DNA of 64,000 nucleotides from Aphanothece saxicola GSE-SYN-MK-01-06B (GCA_019359745.1 JAHHGT010000002.1:186001-250000); one strand, 5' to 3'; positions 8,502-18,426 are shown, counted from the first letter of the stretch. Notes: a model not told the origin generated them from the sequence alone. Numbers and translations are program-made.

Positions 8502-8890
8502 CGCTGACGACGCCGCAACGGGACCGGATGGAGGACGATCACGCCAGGGTGTGTTGACACAACCAATGGAGTCGTGATGTGTGCCACGCCCACGGACTGA
8601 ACAACGGAAGTGCGCAAATGTTAGGGGTGAAAGCAATCCTGTGGACGTCGCTGACAGCACGTTCGACAGCTCAGCGCCAATGGTTGAGAATTCACTGAAA
8701 TGCGGTGAAAAGACACAGGAGAAAGAGGGGACGTCGGGTGATATCCAACGGGTATCGGTTAGGCCGATTCAGCAGCAACAACCTGCCCGCACGACCGGAT
8801 GGCGCCAGCCTCATCGCCTCGACCGATGGGCGGACCGCCTGCGGGGCCACCCAGGATCGTTGGCTAAGGTGAGGGCGGCGAGGGAGGAGC
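8502..8890. other. Intergenic divergent control region
   Basis: There is no convincing gene in these 389 bases between the divergent monooxygenase and EAL/GGDEF genes. A TTGACA hexamer lies at 8554-8559 inside the partial palindrome GTGTTGACAC (8551-8560), but no good -10 box follows at the right distance. A purine-rich stretch (GGGAGGAG) directly abuts the ATG at 8891. The stretch 8580-8760 is more AT-rich than the flanks, as expected for promoters. Confidence 0.4.
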
Positions 8891-11797
8891 ATGCGCAGCA
8901 GCCGCCCATTGATGCTCATCAGTGGAGCGCTTCTGTCAGGCACCTCCTTTCTGATCGCTCCGGGGGGCCTGGAACAGCGCAGTTCCAACGACTTCCGCCG
9001 TCTCCATGATCCTGCCGTCACGCAGAGGTGCAAAGACTCGCCGCCTGGCCTCGCTGCCCAGCGGCCGGATCCGGCCCCCTGGAACGACCCTGCCAGCCTC
9101 TGCCCGCCAGCGACTCCGGCGACCCTGCTGCTCGTCGGCGCGGGCCGGGATCAGAAGGTTGGGCTGAAACCGGCGCCGGGGCCATCGCCCCTGGATGGCG
9201 GACTCACCCTGGCCCTGATTCTGGGCCTGCTGGGGGTCGGCCTGGGCACCTTCATCGCCCGCCGTGCCAGCCGCAACAGAAGGAAGGGGCCCAACGTGGT
9301 GGCGGCCAGCCAGCAGAACGGCAAGACCACGTTTCTGACGCACTATGCCCTGCTGAAGGATCTGGAGGATTCGTCACAGAAACACCAGGCGGAGCACGGC
9401 GATGTTGGCTTCCTGGTGACGATCGACTTCCGCTACCTCGAACGGCAACGGGGCTATCTCAGTGAAGTGGAGATCAATGACATTCTGGTCAAGGCTTGTC
9501 GTGCGATTGACAAGGGATGGGCCTTACATCCTGGCTTCGACTTCTATCACATCTCAAAATCCAAGATCGCCCTGATCGTTCGCGCCTCGGGGGGCATCCC
9601 CATTGCCGACAGCAGCGCCTGTGAAGCACTGCTGGCGCGACTTCTCGGCATTGTCTCGGGTTCGATTCAGATCTCCAGCGATTCCGTTCTGGCCTGGGAT
9701 GACGTGATCATCACCGGCCAGCAGTTTCCCTTGGAGGCACCACCCGGATCCCTGATGGCGCTGCAGGCCTGTGGAGAGATGCTGGCGGCCGAAGATCGGC
9801 GCTCTTACCGACTGGTGAAGAGCGGCGATGACCTTCTGGTCAAGGACAGAGGCGAGATCAGAAGCCAACTCACTGGCTTGAAAGCCAGTGATCTCGAGCT
9901 CCACTTTCAGCCGATTCTTCAGCTTTGCAATCCTTGTCATTTCGGCCTCGAGCTGCTGATTCGGTTTCGTCCTCCGGCCCTGAAGAGACTCGGAACGGGC
10001 AAGGTCATTCAGCTGGCCCATGACATCGGCATCACCCACAAGATCGACGCTCTTGTCATCAGCAGGTTGGCGGAGGTTCAGCAGCTGATCAATGAATCGG
10101 AGTTCCTCCATCACCGTATCGAATACATCTCGATCAACATCAGCTCCGATTCCGTGGCCACCGATCAACGACTGAATCAGCTGATCAGCCTTTTCAAACG
10201 GCATGAGATTGACAGCAGCATCTTCTGCATCGAGATCACGGAGATGGCCGCGACTGACATCCTGGCGGGCTCCGAGGGTGTGACGACGGCATCAGAACGC
10301 CTGATGCGGGAATTGAACTTCAGAATTTTCATCGACGACTTTGGATCTGGACTTTCGAACTACAGACGAATCAGCGAAGCTTGGTATGACGCCATCAAAC
10401 TTGATATTGATCTGATCAGTGGGATTGATCGTTCCTTCAGACTGCAACGCTATGTTGGCTCCTTCATCGATACGGTCCACGCGCTCGGAAAAACCGTTGT
10501 CTGCGAAGGTGTCGAGACCCACAATGAACTGAGCGCCGTGATCCGACTGGGGGCCGATGCCATACAGGGCATCCTCATCTCGCCTCCCGTCACCCTGCAG
10601 GAAGTGGACGTTTTCATCCGATCCTCGCAGTGGGCAGACCGCGATTTCCTGCAACAGACCCTGGACACGATCCATGCCGCATCAAGATTGCGGGCTTCCG
10701 TCCACAGCGATGAGATCAAGGCCCCCGGGAAGAGAATTCCCCTGGAGCGATACATCATTGACAACTGGTCAAGGCTGCGCAGCTTTGAGGAGTTCGTGCT
10801 GCTCTTCGTCAACGAACTGAAGTCCTGGGGCTTGGAGATCTATCGGTTTTCCCTCGCCTTTCTCCCCGATCAGGATGACATTGATTGTAGTCAGTATGTC
10901 TGGATCAGCTCTAGACCTGGCCTCGTCGCCACCCTGCGGATGGAGCGTGATTTTCTTGAGCAGGAGGAGCATCTAAGCAGTCCGCTGCACTTCATCGCTA
11001 CGCGCAGCAATGTGTTTCGCCAGCAACTGAACGCCAGCAAAGACATCGCCTTTCCATTTCTGGAGTCCTTGAGAGAGACGGGCTGCAGTGACTACCTCGG
11101 CATCCGTCTGGATTCCCGCGGGGTCTCGATCCCGGTTCTCACGATTGCCCTTCACGAGGGCAGCGTGTTCAGTGACCACCAGGTGCATCGCGTTGAGGCC
11201 ATGAGCAGCCTCCTGAGTCTGTTGTTCTATGCCTTTGAGAGCGAACGCTCGAAGCGGCTGGCAATGCTCGATCCCCTCACCCAGCTCGCCAATCGCCGCA
11301 GCTTCGACTCCTTCCTGAAAAGCAATGTCTCGGCGTCAAGGGCTGCCCAGGTCAACCTGTCCCTGGCCTTGATCGATATCGACCAGTTCAAGGTGGTGAA
11401 CGATGTGCTGGGCCACGCCTATGGCGATCGATGCCTCAAGGAGATCGCCGATGCCCTCAGGGCGTGTCTGCGCCGGAAGAGCGACTTCGTAGCACGGCTG
11501 GGCGGCGAGGAATTCGCGATCATCCTGCCCAAGACCGATGCCACATCATCCTTGCGCCTGTGCGAGAAGCTGCGCCAGTCGATCCTTGACACCGCCATCT
11601 ATCACCCTGGTGTCGCCACCGGCAACATCGTCACCGTCAGCATCGGCATCGCTGTGTGGGATCCCCTCTCCATGGCCGAGTGCGACGCCGACAGGCTGCT
11701 GCAGCTGGCCGACGACTGCCTGTACGAAGCCAAACGCCGCGGCCGGAATCGGGTGGTCTGCCGGTCCCTGCTCAACCAGGTCGGCCTCTCCCCCTGA
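8891..11797 (+). CDS. Membrane cyclic-di-GMP protein: degenerate GGDEF-EAL-GAF-like-GGDEF
   Basis: The protein has 968 residues. Residues 1-22 look like a signal/anchor segment, and a second hydrophobic helix lies at about 103-121 (LTLALILGLLGVGLGTFIA), followed by arginines. Residues ~140-320 resemble a GGDEF fold without its signature. An EAL phosphodiesterase domain follows at ~330-575, with GLELLIRF, the Asp pair in IDDFGSGLS (~482), KLDIDL and CEGVET. Residues ~615-780 look like a GAF-type sensor. The C-terminal GGDEF domain (~785-965) has DPLTQLANRRSF and an intact RLGGEEFAII near 869. Both catalytic domains keep their key residues. EAL before GGDEF is the reverse of the common order. 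The first ~120 residues suggest a periplasmic sensing loop. GC content falls in the middle of the gene relative to its neighbours. Confidence 0.85.
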   Translation: MRSSRPLMLISGALLSGTSFLIAPGGLEQRSSNDFRRLHDPAVTQRCKDSPPGLAAQRPDPAPWNDPASLCPPATPATLLLVGAGRDQKVGLKPAPGPSPLDGGLTLALILGLLGVGLGTFIARRASRNRRKGPNVVAASQQNGKTTFLTHYALLKDLEDSSQKHQAEHGDVGFLVTIDFRYLERQRGYLSEVEINDILVKACRAIDKGWALHPGFDFYHISKSKIALIVRASGGIPIADSSACEALLARLLGIVSGSIQISSDSVLAWDDVIITGQQFPLEAPPGSLMALQACGEMLAAEDRRSYRLVKSGDDLLVKDRGEIRSQLTGLKASDLELHFQPILQLCNPCHFGLELLIRFRPPALKRLGTGKVIQLAHDIGITHKIDALVISRLAEVQQLINESEFLHHRIEYISINISSDSVATDQRLNQLISLFKRHEIDSSIFCIEITEMAATDILAGSEGVTTASERLMRELNFRIFIDDFGSGLSNYRRISEAWYDAIKLDIDLISGIDRSFRLQRYVGSFIDTVHALGKTVVCEGVETHNELSAVIRLGADAIQGILISPPVTLQEVDVFIRSSQWADRDFLQQTLDTIHAASRLRASVHSDEIKAPGKRIPLERYIIDNWSRLRSFEEFVLLFVNELKSWGLEIYRFSLAFLPDQDDIDCSQYVWISSRPGLVATLRMERDFLEQEEHLSSPLHFIATRSNVFRQQLNASKDIAFPFLESLRETGCSDYLGIRLDSRGVSIPVLTIALHEGSVFSDHQVHRVEAMSSLLSLLFYAFESERSKRLAMLDPLTQLANRRSFDSFLKSNVSASRAAQVNLSLALIDIDQFKVVNDVLGHAYGDRCLKEIADALRACLRRKSDFVARLGGEEFAIILPKTDATSSLRLCEKLRQSILDTAIYHPGVATGNIVTVSIGIAVWDPLSMAECDADRLLQLADDCLYEAKRRGRNRVVCRSLLNQVGLSP

Positions 11798-11932
11798 GGT
11801 CCAACGCCGCCGGCGCCGCCGCGGAGGGCTCCTGACCGGGTCGTCGTGGCAGCGATCCTCCAGCAGACTGCTGCCGGGCGCATTCGCCACAGCCCTCACC
11901 GCCATGCCGAAGGCCCAGACCCGGGAGACCCC

Positions 11933-12196
11933 ATGAGCCACCAGGCCGCCCCCCCCGACGGCGTGGTTCGTGTGCGACTGTTCGCCGCCCTGCGGGAGCA
12001 GGCCGGCTGGGGCGAGCGACAGATCCGCCTCGAGGCCGGCACCGCCAGCGCCGCCGATCTCTGGCGGCAGCTGGCCCTGGGGGCCGACGTCCCGACCACG
12101 ATCCGGGTCGCCATCAACCAGGCCTTCGCCGCCCCCGACACCCCCCTGCGCCCCGGCGACGAGGTGGCCTTCCTGCCCCCGATCACCGGAGGTTGA
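11933..12196 (+). CDS. moaD: Molybdopterin synthase small subunit MoaD
   Basis: This 87-residue ubiquitin-like sulfur carrier has VRVRLFAALREQAG at the start and LRPGDEVAFLPPITGG at the end. The terminal Gly-Gly is the residue pair that becomes the thiocarboxylate donating sulfur to precursor Z. The ATG at 11933 gives the typical family length. Three bases separate it from moaE, so the two subunits are co-expressed. The product supplies molybdopterin, needed by NarB in this window. Confidence 0.93.
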   Translation: MSHQAAPPDGVVRVRLFAALREQAGWGERQIRLEAGTASAADLWRQLALGADVPTTIRVAINQAFAAPDTPLRPGDEVAFLPPITGG

Positions 12197-12199
12197 GCG

Positions 12200-12670
12200 A
12201 TGCCGACCCCCAGCCCAGCAGGACACCCGATCGTGGTACGGCTCCTGGAGGCCCCCTTCCAACCGCTGGAGCTCCTGGACGCCTGGCAACGCAGCCGGGA
12301 ACCGTCCATGGCCGTCCAGGCCGCCGAAAGCCACTTCATCGGCCGCGTGCGCCCCACCACCGCCTCAGGCGCGCCCCTCGAGGCCCTGGAACTGGAGCAT
12401 TACCCCGGCATGAGCGAGGCCCAACTGCAGTTCCTCGCCGAGGCCTGCGCGGCGCGCCACGGGGCGGGGGCGGTGCTGGTGGCACATCGGGTGGGGCGGA
12501 TCGCACCGGGGGAGGCGATCGTGCTGGTGGCCGTCCAGGCCGACCGCCGCGGTCCCGCCCTGCGCTGCGTCCAGGAGCTGCTGGAGGATCTCAAGCACCA
12601 CGCCCCCTTCTGGAAACGGGAGTGGAGCGGCGGCAGCGGCACCTGGGTGGCCGGCAACACCCCCCTCTGA
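12200..12670 (+). CDS. moaE: Molybdopterin synthase large subunit MoaE
   Basis: This is the catalytic subunit, which converts precursor Z to molybdopterin using MoaD thiocarboxylate. It has 156 residues, the normal size. The signature pieces are GRVRPTTASGAPLEALELEHY, VLVAHRVGRIAPGEAIV split across strands, and the active-site lysine region LKHHAPFWKREW. It directly follows moaD. The first ~10 residues (MPTPSPAGHP) are probably disordered. Confidence 0.93.
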   Translation: MPTPSPAGHPIVVRLLEAPFQPLELLDAWQRSREPSMAVQAAESHFIGRVRPTTASGAPLEALELEHYPGMSEAQLQFLAEACAARHGAGAVLVAHRVGRIAPGEAIVLVAVQADRRGPALRCVQELLEDLKHHAPFWKREWSGGSGTWVAGNTPL

Positions 12671-12694
12671 AACCACCTCCACCGCCCCCCTCCC

Positions 12695-13276
12695 ATGGGC
12701 CAGTCCTGCGACGCCCTCAGCGCCGACCACATCACCTTCATCGCCGCCCAGAAGCTGTTCTTCGTCGGCACAGCCACGGCGGACAGCACGGTGAATGTGT
12801 CCCCCAAGGGGCGGGATGCCCTGCGGGTGCTCGACGAGCGCCGCGTGGTCTGGCTCAACCTCACCGGCAGCGGCAACGAAACCGCCGCCCATGTGCAGGC
12901 GTGCCCGCGCATGACCCTGATGTTCTGCGCCTTCGAGGGCCCGCCCCAGATCCTGCGGCTCTACGGCACTGCCCGCACCATCCAGTACGGCGAAGAGTGC
13001 GGCGAGGACGGCTGGGACGAGCTGTACGGCCTGTTCGAGCCCCTGGCCGGCGCCCGTCAGATCTTCGATCTGGCCATCGACAGGGTCCAGACCTCCTGCG
13101 GCATGGCGGTGCCGAAGTACGCCTATGGCGGCGATCGCACCGCCCTCGACAGCTGGGCCCGCCGCAAGGGGCCCGAGGGCCTGGAGCGCTACTGGCAGCG
13201 CAAGAACCGCCGCAGCATCGACGGCCTGAGCGCCCCGATCCCCGCCCCCAGGTCCACCCGCGACGACACGGCCTGA
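12695..13276 (+). CDS. Pyridoxamine 5'-phosphate oxidase-fold flavoprotein
   Basis: This 193-residue split-barrel protein belongs to the PPOX-like family: FFVGTATADSTVNVSPKGRD, VVWLNLTGSGNETAAHV and PQILRLYGTART are the FMN-barrel strands. Family members bind FMN, F420 or heme, and the substrate cannot be told here. It lies 24 bases after moaE on the same strand and may be read from the same transcript. It is convergent with moeA; the two stops are separated by one base. A C-terminal region with PRSTRDD looks disordered. Confidence 0.75.
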   Translation: MGQSCDALSADHITFIAAQKLFFVGTATADSTVNVSPKGRDALRVLDERRVVWLNLTGSGNETAAHVQACPRMTLMFCAFEGPPQILRLYGTARTIQYGEECGEDGWDELYGLFEPLAGARQIFDLAIDRVQTSCGMAVPKYAYGGDRTALDSWARRKGPEGLERYWQRKNRRSIDGLSAPIPAPRSTRDDTA

Positions 13277-13277
13277 C

Positions 13278-14519
13278 TCAGAGCAGGGGCAGCCGCAGCA
13301 GCTGGGCCCACAGCTCCGCGCCGGCCTCCAGGGCGCCGGTCTCGGCGGGGATCTCCAGCAGCAGGTCGGCCCCCTGGAGCGAGCCGATGCGGGAGGAGGC
13401 CTGGCTGCCTTCCACCAGCGCCAAAAGGGCCCCGTCGCCATCCACCTGCAGCCGGGCGCGGGCCAGTTCAGGCCGGCCGGCGCCCCGTTTCAGCGGCGAC
13501 GCCAGGCGCACCTTCAGCCGCGGCAACGGCACCACCTCGCCCCCCTCCAGCTGTTGCAGGGCCGGCCAGAGCAGCTGCAGGGCCGTGATCGCCGCGGCCA
13601 CGGGATTGCCGGGCAGGCCGAAGAAGGGCCGCGTCCCCAGCTGGCCGAAGGCGAAGGGCCGGCCGGGCTTGAGGAACAGCTTCCAGAAGCCCACCTCCCC
13701 CAGTTCGGCCAGCAGGGGCCGGATCCAGTCGCTGTCGCCGGCCGACACGCCACCGGTGCTGACCACCACGTCACAGCCGCTGGCCAGCTCCAGCAGCGCC
13801 TGGCGCAGGGCGGCAGGATCGTCGGCCACCACCCGCTGCTCGCTGACGGGGTAGCCCAGCCTCTGCAGCAGGGCCCGCAGCAGGGTGCCGTTGCTCTCCC
13901 AGATCTGCCCCGGCCCCCGGGCCGCGCCGGCTGCCACCAGCTCATCGCCGCTGATCAGCAGCCCCACCCGCGGCTGGATGTTCACCTCCAGCGCCGCCAC
14001 CCCGCAGCTGGCCAGCCGCCCCAGGGCAGCGGCCCCCAGGCGCACCCCGGCCGGCAGCAGGTCGTCGCCGGCGGCGGCCTCCTCCTCGGGGGCGCGGATC
14101 CAGGGGTTGGGCCCCGCCTCCCCGGTCAGCACCAGGCTGTCGGCGCCAGGATCGGCGGTCACCAGCTCCTGGGGCAGCACCCGCTGCGCCCCCTCGGGCA
14201 AGGGAGCACCCGTGAGGATCCGGATCGCTTCTCCCGCCGCCAGCACCCCCCCGTAGGGATCTCCGGGGGCGGAACGGCCCACCAGGCGCCAGCGGCGGCC
14301 AGGGCTGGGAGCCTCGGCGTCGGCGATGGCATAGCCATCCATGATCGAAGCCCGGAAACCCGGCACGGCCTCGGCGGCCCGCACCGGCGCGGCACTCACC
14401 CGGCCCAGGCACTCTCCCAGCGGCAGCCGCTCCGTGCCCTGCAACGGGGTGATCGCCGCCAGCACCCGGCGCCGTGCCTCCTCCAGGGGCAGGCCTTCGC
14501 GGGGGAACGGCTCAGCCAT
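13278..14519 (-). CDS. moeA: Molybdopterin molybdenumtransferase MoeA
   Basis: This enzyme inserts molybdate into adenylylated molybdopterin. It has 413 residues, the full family length. It starts [20 protein letters not shown] and shows the MoeA patterns [23 protein letters not shown], the MoCF-biosynthesis motif [15 protein letters not shown] and GLPGNPVAA. The start overlaps the end of moaC by 8 bases (14512-14519), giving a coupled moaC-moeA pair. It is convergent with the PPOX-like gene. Confidence 0.93.
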   Translation of the reverse strand: MAEPFPREGLPLEEARRRVLAAITPLQGTERLPLGECLGRVSAAPVRAAEAVPGFRASIMDGYAIADAEAPSPGRRWRLVGRSAPGDPYGGVLAAGEAIRILTGAPLPEGAQRVLPQELVTADPGADSLVLTGEAGPNPWIRAPEEEAAAGDDLLPAGVRLGAAALGRLASCGVAALEVNIQPRVGLLISGDELVAAGAARGPGQIWESNGTLLRALLQRLGYPVSEQRVVADDPAALRQALLELASGCDVVVSTGGVSAGDSDWIRPLLAELGEVGFWKLFLKPGRPFAFGQLGTRPFFGLPGNPVAAAITALQLLWPALQQLEGGEVVPLPRLKVRLASPLKRGAGRPELARARLQVDGDGALLALVEGSQASSRIGSLQGADLLLEIPAETGALEAGAELWAQLLRLPLL

Positions 14520-15027
14520 CGTTCTCCCCGGCCGGGCCCCGGACGTCGGGGTGCTGCCAGGGGCCGCGGCGCCCCCCTTCCTTGCGCAGCAGCCGCACCG
14601 GGCCGATGGTCATGGCCGGATCGGCCGACTTGACCATGTCGTAGAGGGTGAGCAGGCCCACCTGCACCGCCGTCAGCGCCTCCATCTCCACGCCGGTGGC
14701 GCCGTTGGTGCGGGCGCTGGCCTGCAGCCGCAGCCCACTGCCGTCGGCGTTCGGCTCGATCAGCACCTCCAGGCCCGTCAGGGCGATCGGGTGGCACAGG
14801 GGAATCAACTCCCAGGTGCGCTTGGCGCCCTGGATCGCCGCCACCCGGGCCACCGCCAGCACATCGCCCTTGGCCGCCCGACCCTCCAGCACCAGGGCCA
14901 GCACCTCGGGCGCCATGGTGATGTGGCCCTCGGCCACGGCGCGGCGGTCACTGGCGGGCCGGTCGCCCACCTCCACCATGTGCACCTGGCCGGCGGCGTT
15001 GAGGTGGGACAGGCCGGGCTGGCTCAT
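14512..15027 (-). CDS. moaC: Cyclic pyranopterin monophosphate synthase MoaC
   Basis: MoaC catalyses the second half of precursor Z formation. It has 171 residues with an intact signature: [65 protein letters not shown] and [13 protein letters not shown]. The catalytic lysine and Asp of the YDMVKSAD motif are present. moaA is not in the window, so precursor synthesis is completed from elsewhere in the genome. Confidence 0.94.
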   Translation of the reverse strand: MSQPGLSHLNAAGQVHMVEVGDRPASDRRAVAEGHITMAPEVLALVLEGRAAKGDVLAVARVAAIQGAKRTWELIPLCHPIALTGLEVLIEPNADGSGLRLQASARTNGATGVEMEALTAVQVGLLTLYDMVKSADPAMTIGPVRLLRKEGGRRGPWQHPDVRGPAGENDG

Positions 15028-15086
15028 GCCGGAGCGGACGGGATCGGGCAGGGCCCAGCATGGCGCCCCTGCCGGCGGGAGGGGCC

Positions 15087-15896
15087 TCAGAAGGGTATCG
15101 GCATCGCCACATCGGCGGGCGACGGCGCACAGGACGGCACCCGCTCCTGCACCACCGCCCCCACCACCACGATCGAGGGGGAGGCGAACGCCTCGGCCTC
15201 CACCCGGTCGGCCAGCACCTCCAGGGTGGCCACCAGCTGCCGCTGGCCCCGCACGGTGCCCTGCTGGATCACGGCAGCGGGCGTGGTGGGGGCCAGGCCC
15301 CCCGCGACCAGCTCCGCGACGATGTGGCGCAGGTTGTGCAGGCCCATGTAGATCACCAGGCCGTCACTGCTGCGGGCCAGGCCGCGCCAGTCAACGCCGG
15401 GGCGGCGCTTGTCGATCTCCTCGTGGCCGGTCACGAAGGTGACGCTCGAGCCCGCCCGCCGGTGGGTGACGGGAATGCCGGCGTAGGCGGGGGCGGCGAT
15501 GCCGGCGGTGACCCCGGGCACCACCTGCACCGGGATGCCATGGGCGGCCAGATGCGCCGCCTCCTCACCGCCGCGGCCGAACAGGAACGGATCGCCGCCC
15601 TTGAGGCGCACGATCAGGCGCCGCCGGCCGGCCAGCTCCCGCAGCACGGCGTTGGTGCTGGGCTGGGGCACCGAGTGGTGGCCGCGGCGTTTGCCGACGA
15701 AATGGCGCTCGCACCCCTCCGGCACCAGATCCAGCAGGGCGGTGGGCACCAGGGAGTCGTAGACGAGGGCATCGCACTGCTGCAGCAAGCGGTGGGCCCG
15801 CAGGGTGAGCAGGTCGGGATCGCCGGGGCCGGCCCCCACCAGGTACACCGTCCCGGGGCCGTCGTTCGCCGTGGGGACCAGGGTCTCGTCCGTCAT
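15087..15896 (-). CDS. cobA: Uroporphyrinogen-III C-methyltransferase
   Basis: This SAM-dependent enzyme methylates uroporphyrinogen III twice to precorrin-2, the first step to siroheme. It has 269 residues from the ATG at 15896 with [54 protein letters not shown] and VIYMGLHNL. There is no CysG-type dehydrogenase domain. The ATG overlaps the stop of the upstream CbiX/SirB-like gene by 4 bases. Siroheme is the cofactor of NirA, encoded about 8.6 kb further on. Confidence 0.92.
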   Translation of the reverse strand: MTDETLVPTANDGPGTVYLVGAGPGDPDLLTLRAHRLLQQCDALVYDSLVPTALLDLVPEGCERHFVGKRRGHHSVPQPSTNAVLRELAGRRRLIVRLKGGDPFLFGRGGEEAAHLAAHGIPVQVVPGVTAGIAAPAYAGIPVTHRRAGSSVTFVTGHEEIDKRRPGVDWRGLARSSDGLVIYMGLHNLRHIVAELVAGGLAPTTPAAVIQQGTVRGQRQLVATLEVLADRVEAEAFASPSIVVVGAVVQERVPSCAPSPADVAMPIPF

Positions 15897-16528
15897 GGCA
15901 ACGCCATCAGCGCCTCCAGCAGCACGGCCCGGAACCGGGGCCGCTGCAGCAGCGGCACGCCCAGCGGCGACGGCAGGGCGTCGGTGAGCCGGTTGGCCGC
16001 CAGGGCCAGGGGCAGGGCAGGGCCAGGCAGGGGCAGCGCAGCATCCGCAGGGTTGGGGGCACTGTATGGAGTGGCGCGGCAACGGCCACCCGTCACGGCC
16101 TCCAGATGGGCCAGGAAAGCCGCCCCCAGGGGGCCCTCCAGGGGGTGATGCAGCAGCCACGGCCTCTCCTTCGCCTGGGCCTTCAGGGCCGCCAGTTCGT
16201 CGGCCAGGGCGCCCTGCCAGGCGGGCCAGGAGCCCAGGAAGGGCAGGCGCCGCAGCGGCCCGCGACGACGGCAGCGCGCGGCGATCTGCGGCACGTCCCG
16301 GCGCACATGGCTGCCGGGCAGGAGAAACAGGGGCACCAACAGGAGGGTGGCCGCGCCGCTGCCGGCCGGCAGGTCCGGGGGTTCCCCGGCGGTGAGGGCC
16401 TCCAGGGCCACCGGAACCCCGCGGGCCCCTTCCAGCTCCCTGGCCAGGTCCTGCAGTTCGGTGGGGATCACCCCACCGGCACGGCCATGCACCACCAGCA
16501 GGAGGGGGCTTGCGATGATCCGGCGCAT
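15893..16528 (-). CDS. Sirohydrochlorin chelatase-like protein (CbiX/SirB family)
   Basis: This 211-residue protein has the CbiX beginning LLLVVHGRAGG with the conserved histidine. The central LLLVPLFLLPGSHVRRDVP matches the second metal-binding region of class II chelatases (FLLPGxHV). Coupling to cobA by an ATGA overlap supports iron insertion into sirohydrochlorin, the last step of siroheme synthesis. The start is the ATG at 16528; an ATG at 16570 would overlap the divergent gene. The C-terminal part (from about residue 120) is more diverged and may be inactive or a second half-domain. Confidence 0.75.
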   Translation of the reverse strand: MRRIIASPLLLVVHGRAGGVIPTELQDLARELEGARGVPVALEALTAGEPPDLPAGSGAATLLLVPLFLLPGSHVRRDVPQIAARCRRRGPLRRLPFLGSWPAWQGALADELAALKAQAKERPWLLHHPLEGPLGAAFLAHLEAVTGGRCRATPYSAPNPADAALPLPGPALPLALAANRLTDALPSPLGVPLLQRPRFRAVLLEALMALP

Positions 16529-16568
16529 GCCCCTCACCCTAGGGATCACCCCATGGAGGCCGCCGCGC

Positions 16569-17723
16569 ATGTCGACGCCGAGCTCCCGTGAGGCCTGGAC
16601 GCCGCAGCGGCGTCAGCAGCAGGGCGACGCCCTGGGCCCCGACCGCTGCCGCTTCCGCGAGCTGGTCGCCGCCCTGGGCAGCGGCGAACGCAGCGGCCGG
16701 GCCCTGAGCCGGGCCGAGGCCGGCGAAGCCCTCGATCTGCTGCTCGACGGCCGCTGCAGCGACGCCCAGGCCGGGGCCTTCCTGATCGCCCACCGCCTGC
16801 GGCGTCCGGAGCCCCAGGAGCTGGCCGGCCTGTTGGACGGCTACCGGCAACGGGGACCCCGGCTGTCGGCGACGCCGCGGCGGGTGCTCAGCTTCGGCGT
16901 GCCCTTCGATGGCCGCAGCCGTTCCGCGCCGCTGCTGCCCCTGGTGGCCCTGCTGCTGGTGACGGCCGGCGTCGGGGTGGTGCTGCACGGCGGCGGCCCG
17001 ATGCCGGTGAAGTATGGCTTCACCACGGCCGAGGCCATGGCCGCCCTCGGCCTCGATCGCCGCGGTCTCCCCTGGGCCGAGGTGAACCGCCGCTTCGCCG
17101 CGGAGGGGCTGGCCCTCCTGCACCAGCCGACCCACTTCCCGGCGGCCGAGCGGTTGGTGCCGCTGCGGGAGCAGATCGGCAAGCGCCCGCCGATCGCCAC
17201 CCTCGAGCTGCTGTGGAGCTGCCACGACGGGCCCCACCTGCAGGTCAGCGGCTTCGTTCACGCGCCCACAGAACGGCTGGCCCGCCTGGCCCTGGCCGCC
17301 ACCGGCCAGGACGAGCTGCTGCTGGTCAAGGGACTGGAGGGCGGCGTGGAGCTGCCCACCAACCGGGTGGCGATCGCCTCCCACCGGCGGGGTGGGGACT
17401 CGGAACGGCTGATCCTGCGGGCCCGGGACCACGGTCTGGGGGCGCCCGAGGTGCCGCTGGAGAGCGTGGTGCAGTGGCAGGGGCAGGCCCTGGACGCCCT
17501 GGCCGCCTCGGGGCCCCTGGCGGCCGGGCTGATCTGGAACGGTGGCTTTCTGCTCTGGCGCGCCGGGATCAGCGAAAGCCTCCAGGCGGGGCTGACCCGG
17601 GCGGAGCGGCTGCTGGAGGATGGGGCGGTGGAGCAGCGGCGCCGCCAGCTGGCCGGCGAGCTGGCCCTCACAGCAGGGGATACTCCCCCAGCAGGGCACA
17701 GGCCCGATCCAGCAGGCTGTTGA
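16569..17723 (+). CDS. TrpD/CnaT-like phosphoribosyltransferase-fold protein, paralog 1
   Basis: This 384-residue protein has the anthranilate phosphoribosyltransferase fold. It has a helical N-domain with GDRCRFRELVAALGSGE-like and GAFLIAHRLRRP segments, then the alpha/beta domain SFGVPFDGRSRSAPLLPL, VVLHGGGPMPVKYG, IGKRPPIATLELLW and LLLVKGLEGG. The TrpD glycine loop and PRPP-binding site are altered, so tryptophan synthesis is unlikely. It is a clear paralog of the CnaT-like gene at 26321, with about half the aligned residues identical by eye. It diverges from the cbiX-cobA siroheme operon with 40 bases between starts. Its last 56 bases overlap the convergent amidotransferase gene, giving an odd tail TPPAGHRPDPAGC. 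Confidence 0.75.
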   Translation: MSTPSSREAWTPQRRQQQGDALGPDRCRFRELVAALGSGERSGRALSRAEAGEALDLLLDGRCSDAQAGAFLIAHRLRRPEPQELAGLLDGYRQRGPRLSATPRRVLSFGVPFDGRSRSAPLLPLVALLLVTAGVGVVLHGGGPMPVKYGFTTAEAMAALGLDRRGLPWAEVNRRFAAEGLALLHQPTHFPAAERLVPLREQIGKRPPIATLELLWSCHDGPHLQVSGFVHAPTERLARLALAATGQDELLLVKGLEGGVELPTNRVAIASHRRGGDSERLILRARDHGLGAPEVPLESVVQWQGQALDALAASGPLAAGLIWNGGFLLWRAGISESLQAGLTRAERLLEDGAVEQRRRQLAGELALTAGDTPPAGHRPDPAGC

Positions 17724-18426
17724 TCAGCCGGCGCCCCTGGCGCTCCCCCTCCTCCCCCCAGCGCCCCTGGCCGGAGCGCACCTGCTCCACCCCGTCGGGT
17801 CCGAGGGCCTGGCGCACGTAGTCGGCGTCTTCCTCGAGCCAGGTCTGCAGGGCGGCGTCCGTCACCTCGACGTGGAACTGGAGCCCATGGGCGTGGTGGC
17901 CGATCCGGAACATCTGTTCAGCGCAGAGGGGCGTGGACCCCAGCAGGGTCGCCGCGGCCGGCAGCTGGATCCGGTCCCCATGCCAGTGCAGCACCGGCAG
18001 GCCGGCACCGAGCCCCGCGAGCACCGGTTCCTGCCCCTCGGGCCGTGTCCAGGCCACCGGCCCCCAGCCCACCTCGTAGGCGCGCACCGGGGGCTCCCCC
18101 GCCATCAGCGGCACCACCTGGCCCCCGGCGGCGAAGGCCAGCAGCTGGGCCCCCAGGCACAGGCCGATCACCGGGCGCTCGCAGGCCAGGCACTCCCGCA
18201 GCAGAGCCACCTCCGCCTCCAGCCATGGGAACGACGGCGATCCGATGTCAGCGACGCCCATCGGTCCGCCCAGCACCAGCAGGGCCTGATCGGGCCCGAG
18301 GCGGGGCATCGGCTCCCCCAGGTCGGGCCGGCACACCGTCACCGTCCAGCCCCGGCGCAGGGCCTCCTCGGCGAAGCGGCCCGGTCCTTCCCGCTCCAGG
18401 TGCTGGAGCACCACCAGGTGGGTCAT
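17668..18426 (-). CDS. Class I glutamine amidotransferase-like protein
   Basis: This 252-residue stand-alone GATase1 domain shows GGPMGVADIGSPSFPWL, the nucleophile elbow VIGLCLGAQLLA (Cys), VLHWHGDRI, and the His-x-Glu pair in GLQFHVEVT. The layout is that of the GMP synthase-like or YfeJ/gamma-glutamyl hydrolase-like subgroup. Partners or substrates are unknown. The start is the ATG at 18426 (MTHLVVLQHLEREGPG). The 3' end overlaps the convergent gene by 56 bases. Confidence 0.85.
   Translation of the reverse strand: MTHLVVLQHLEREGPGRFAEEALRRGWTVTVCRPDLGEPMPRLGPDQALLVLGGPMGVADIGSPSFPWLEAEVALLRECLACERPVIGLCLGAQLLAFAAGGQVVPLMAGEPPVRAYEVGWGPVAWTRPEGQEPVLAGLGAGLPVLHWHGDRIQLPAAATLLGSTPLCAEQMFRIGHHAHGLQFHVEVTDAALQTWLEEDADYVRQALGPDGVEQVRSGQGRWGEEGERQGRRLINSLLDRACALLGEYPLL

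Noticed and set aside
8551-8560. GTGTTGACAC as promoter or LexA-like operator
   Set aside because: The -35-like TTGACA has no matching -10 at 16-18 bases, and the palindrome is too short and imperfect.
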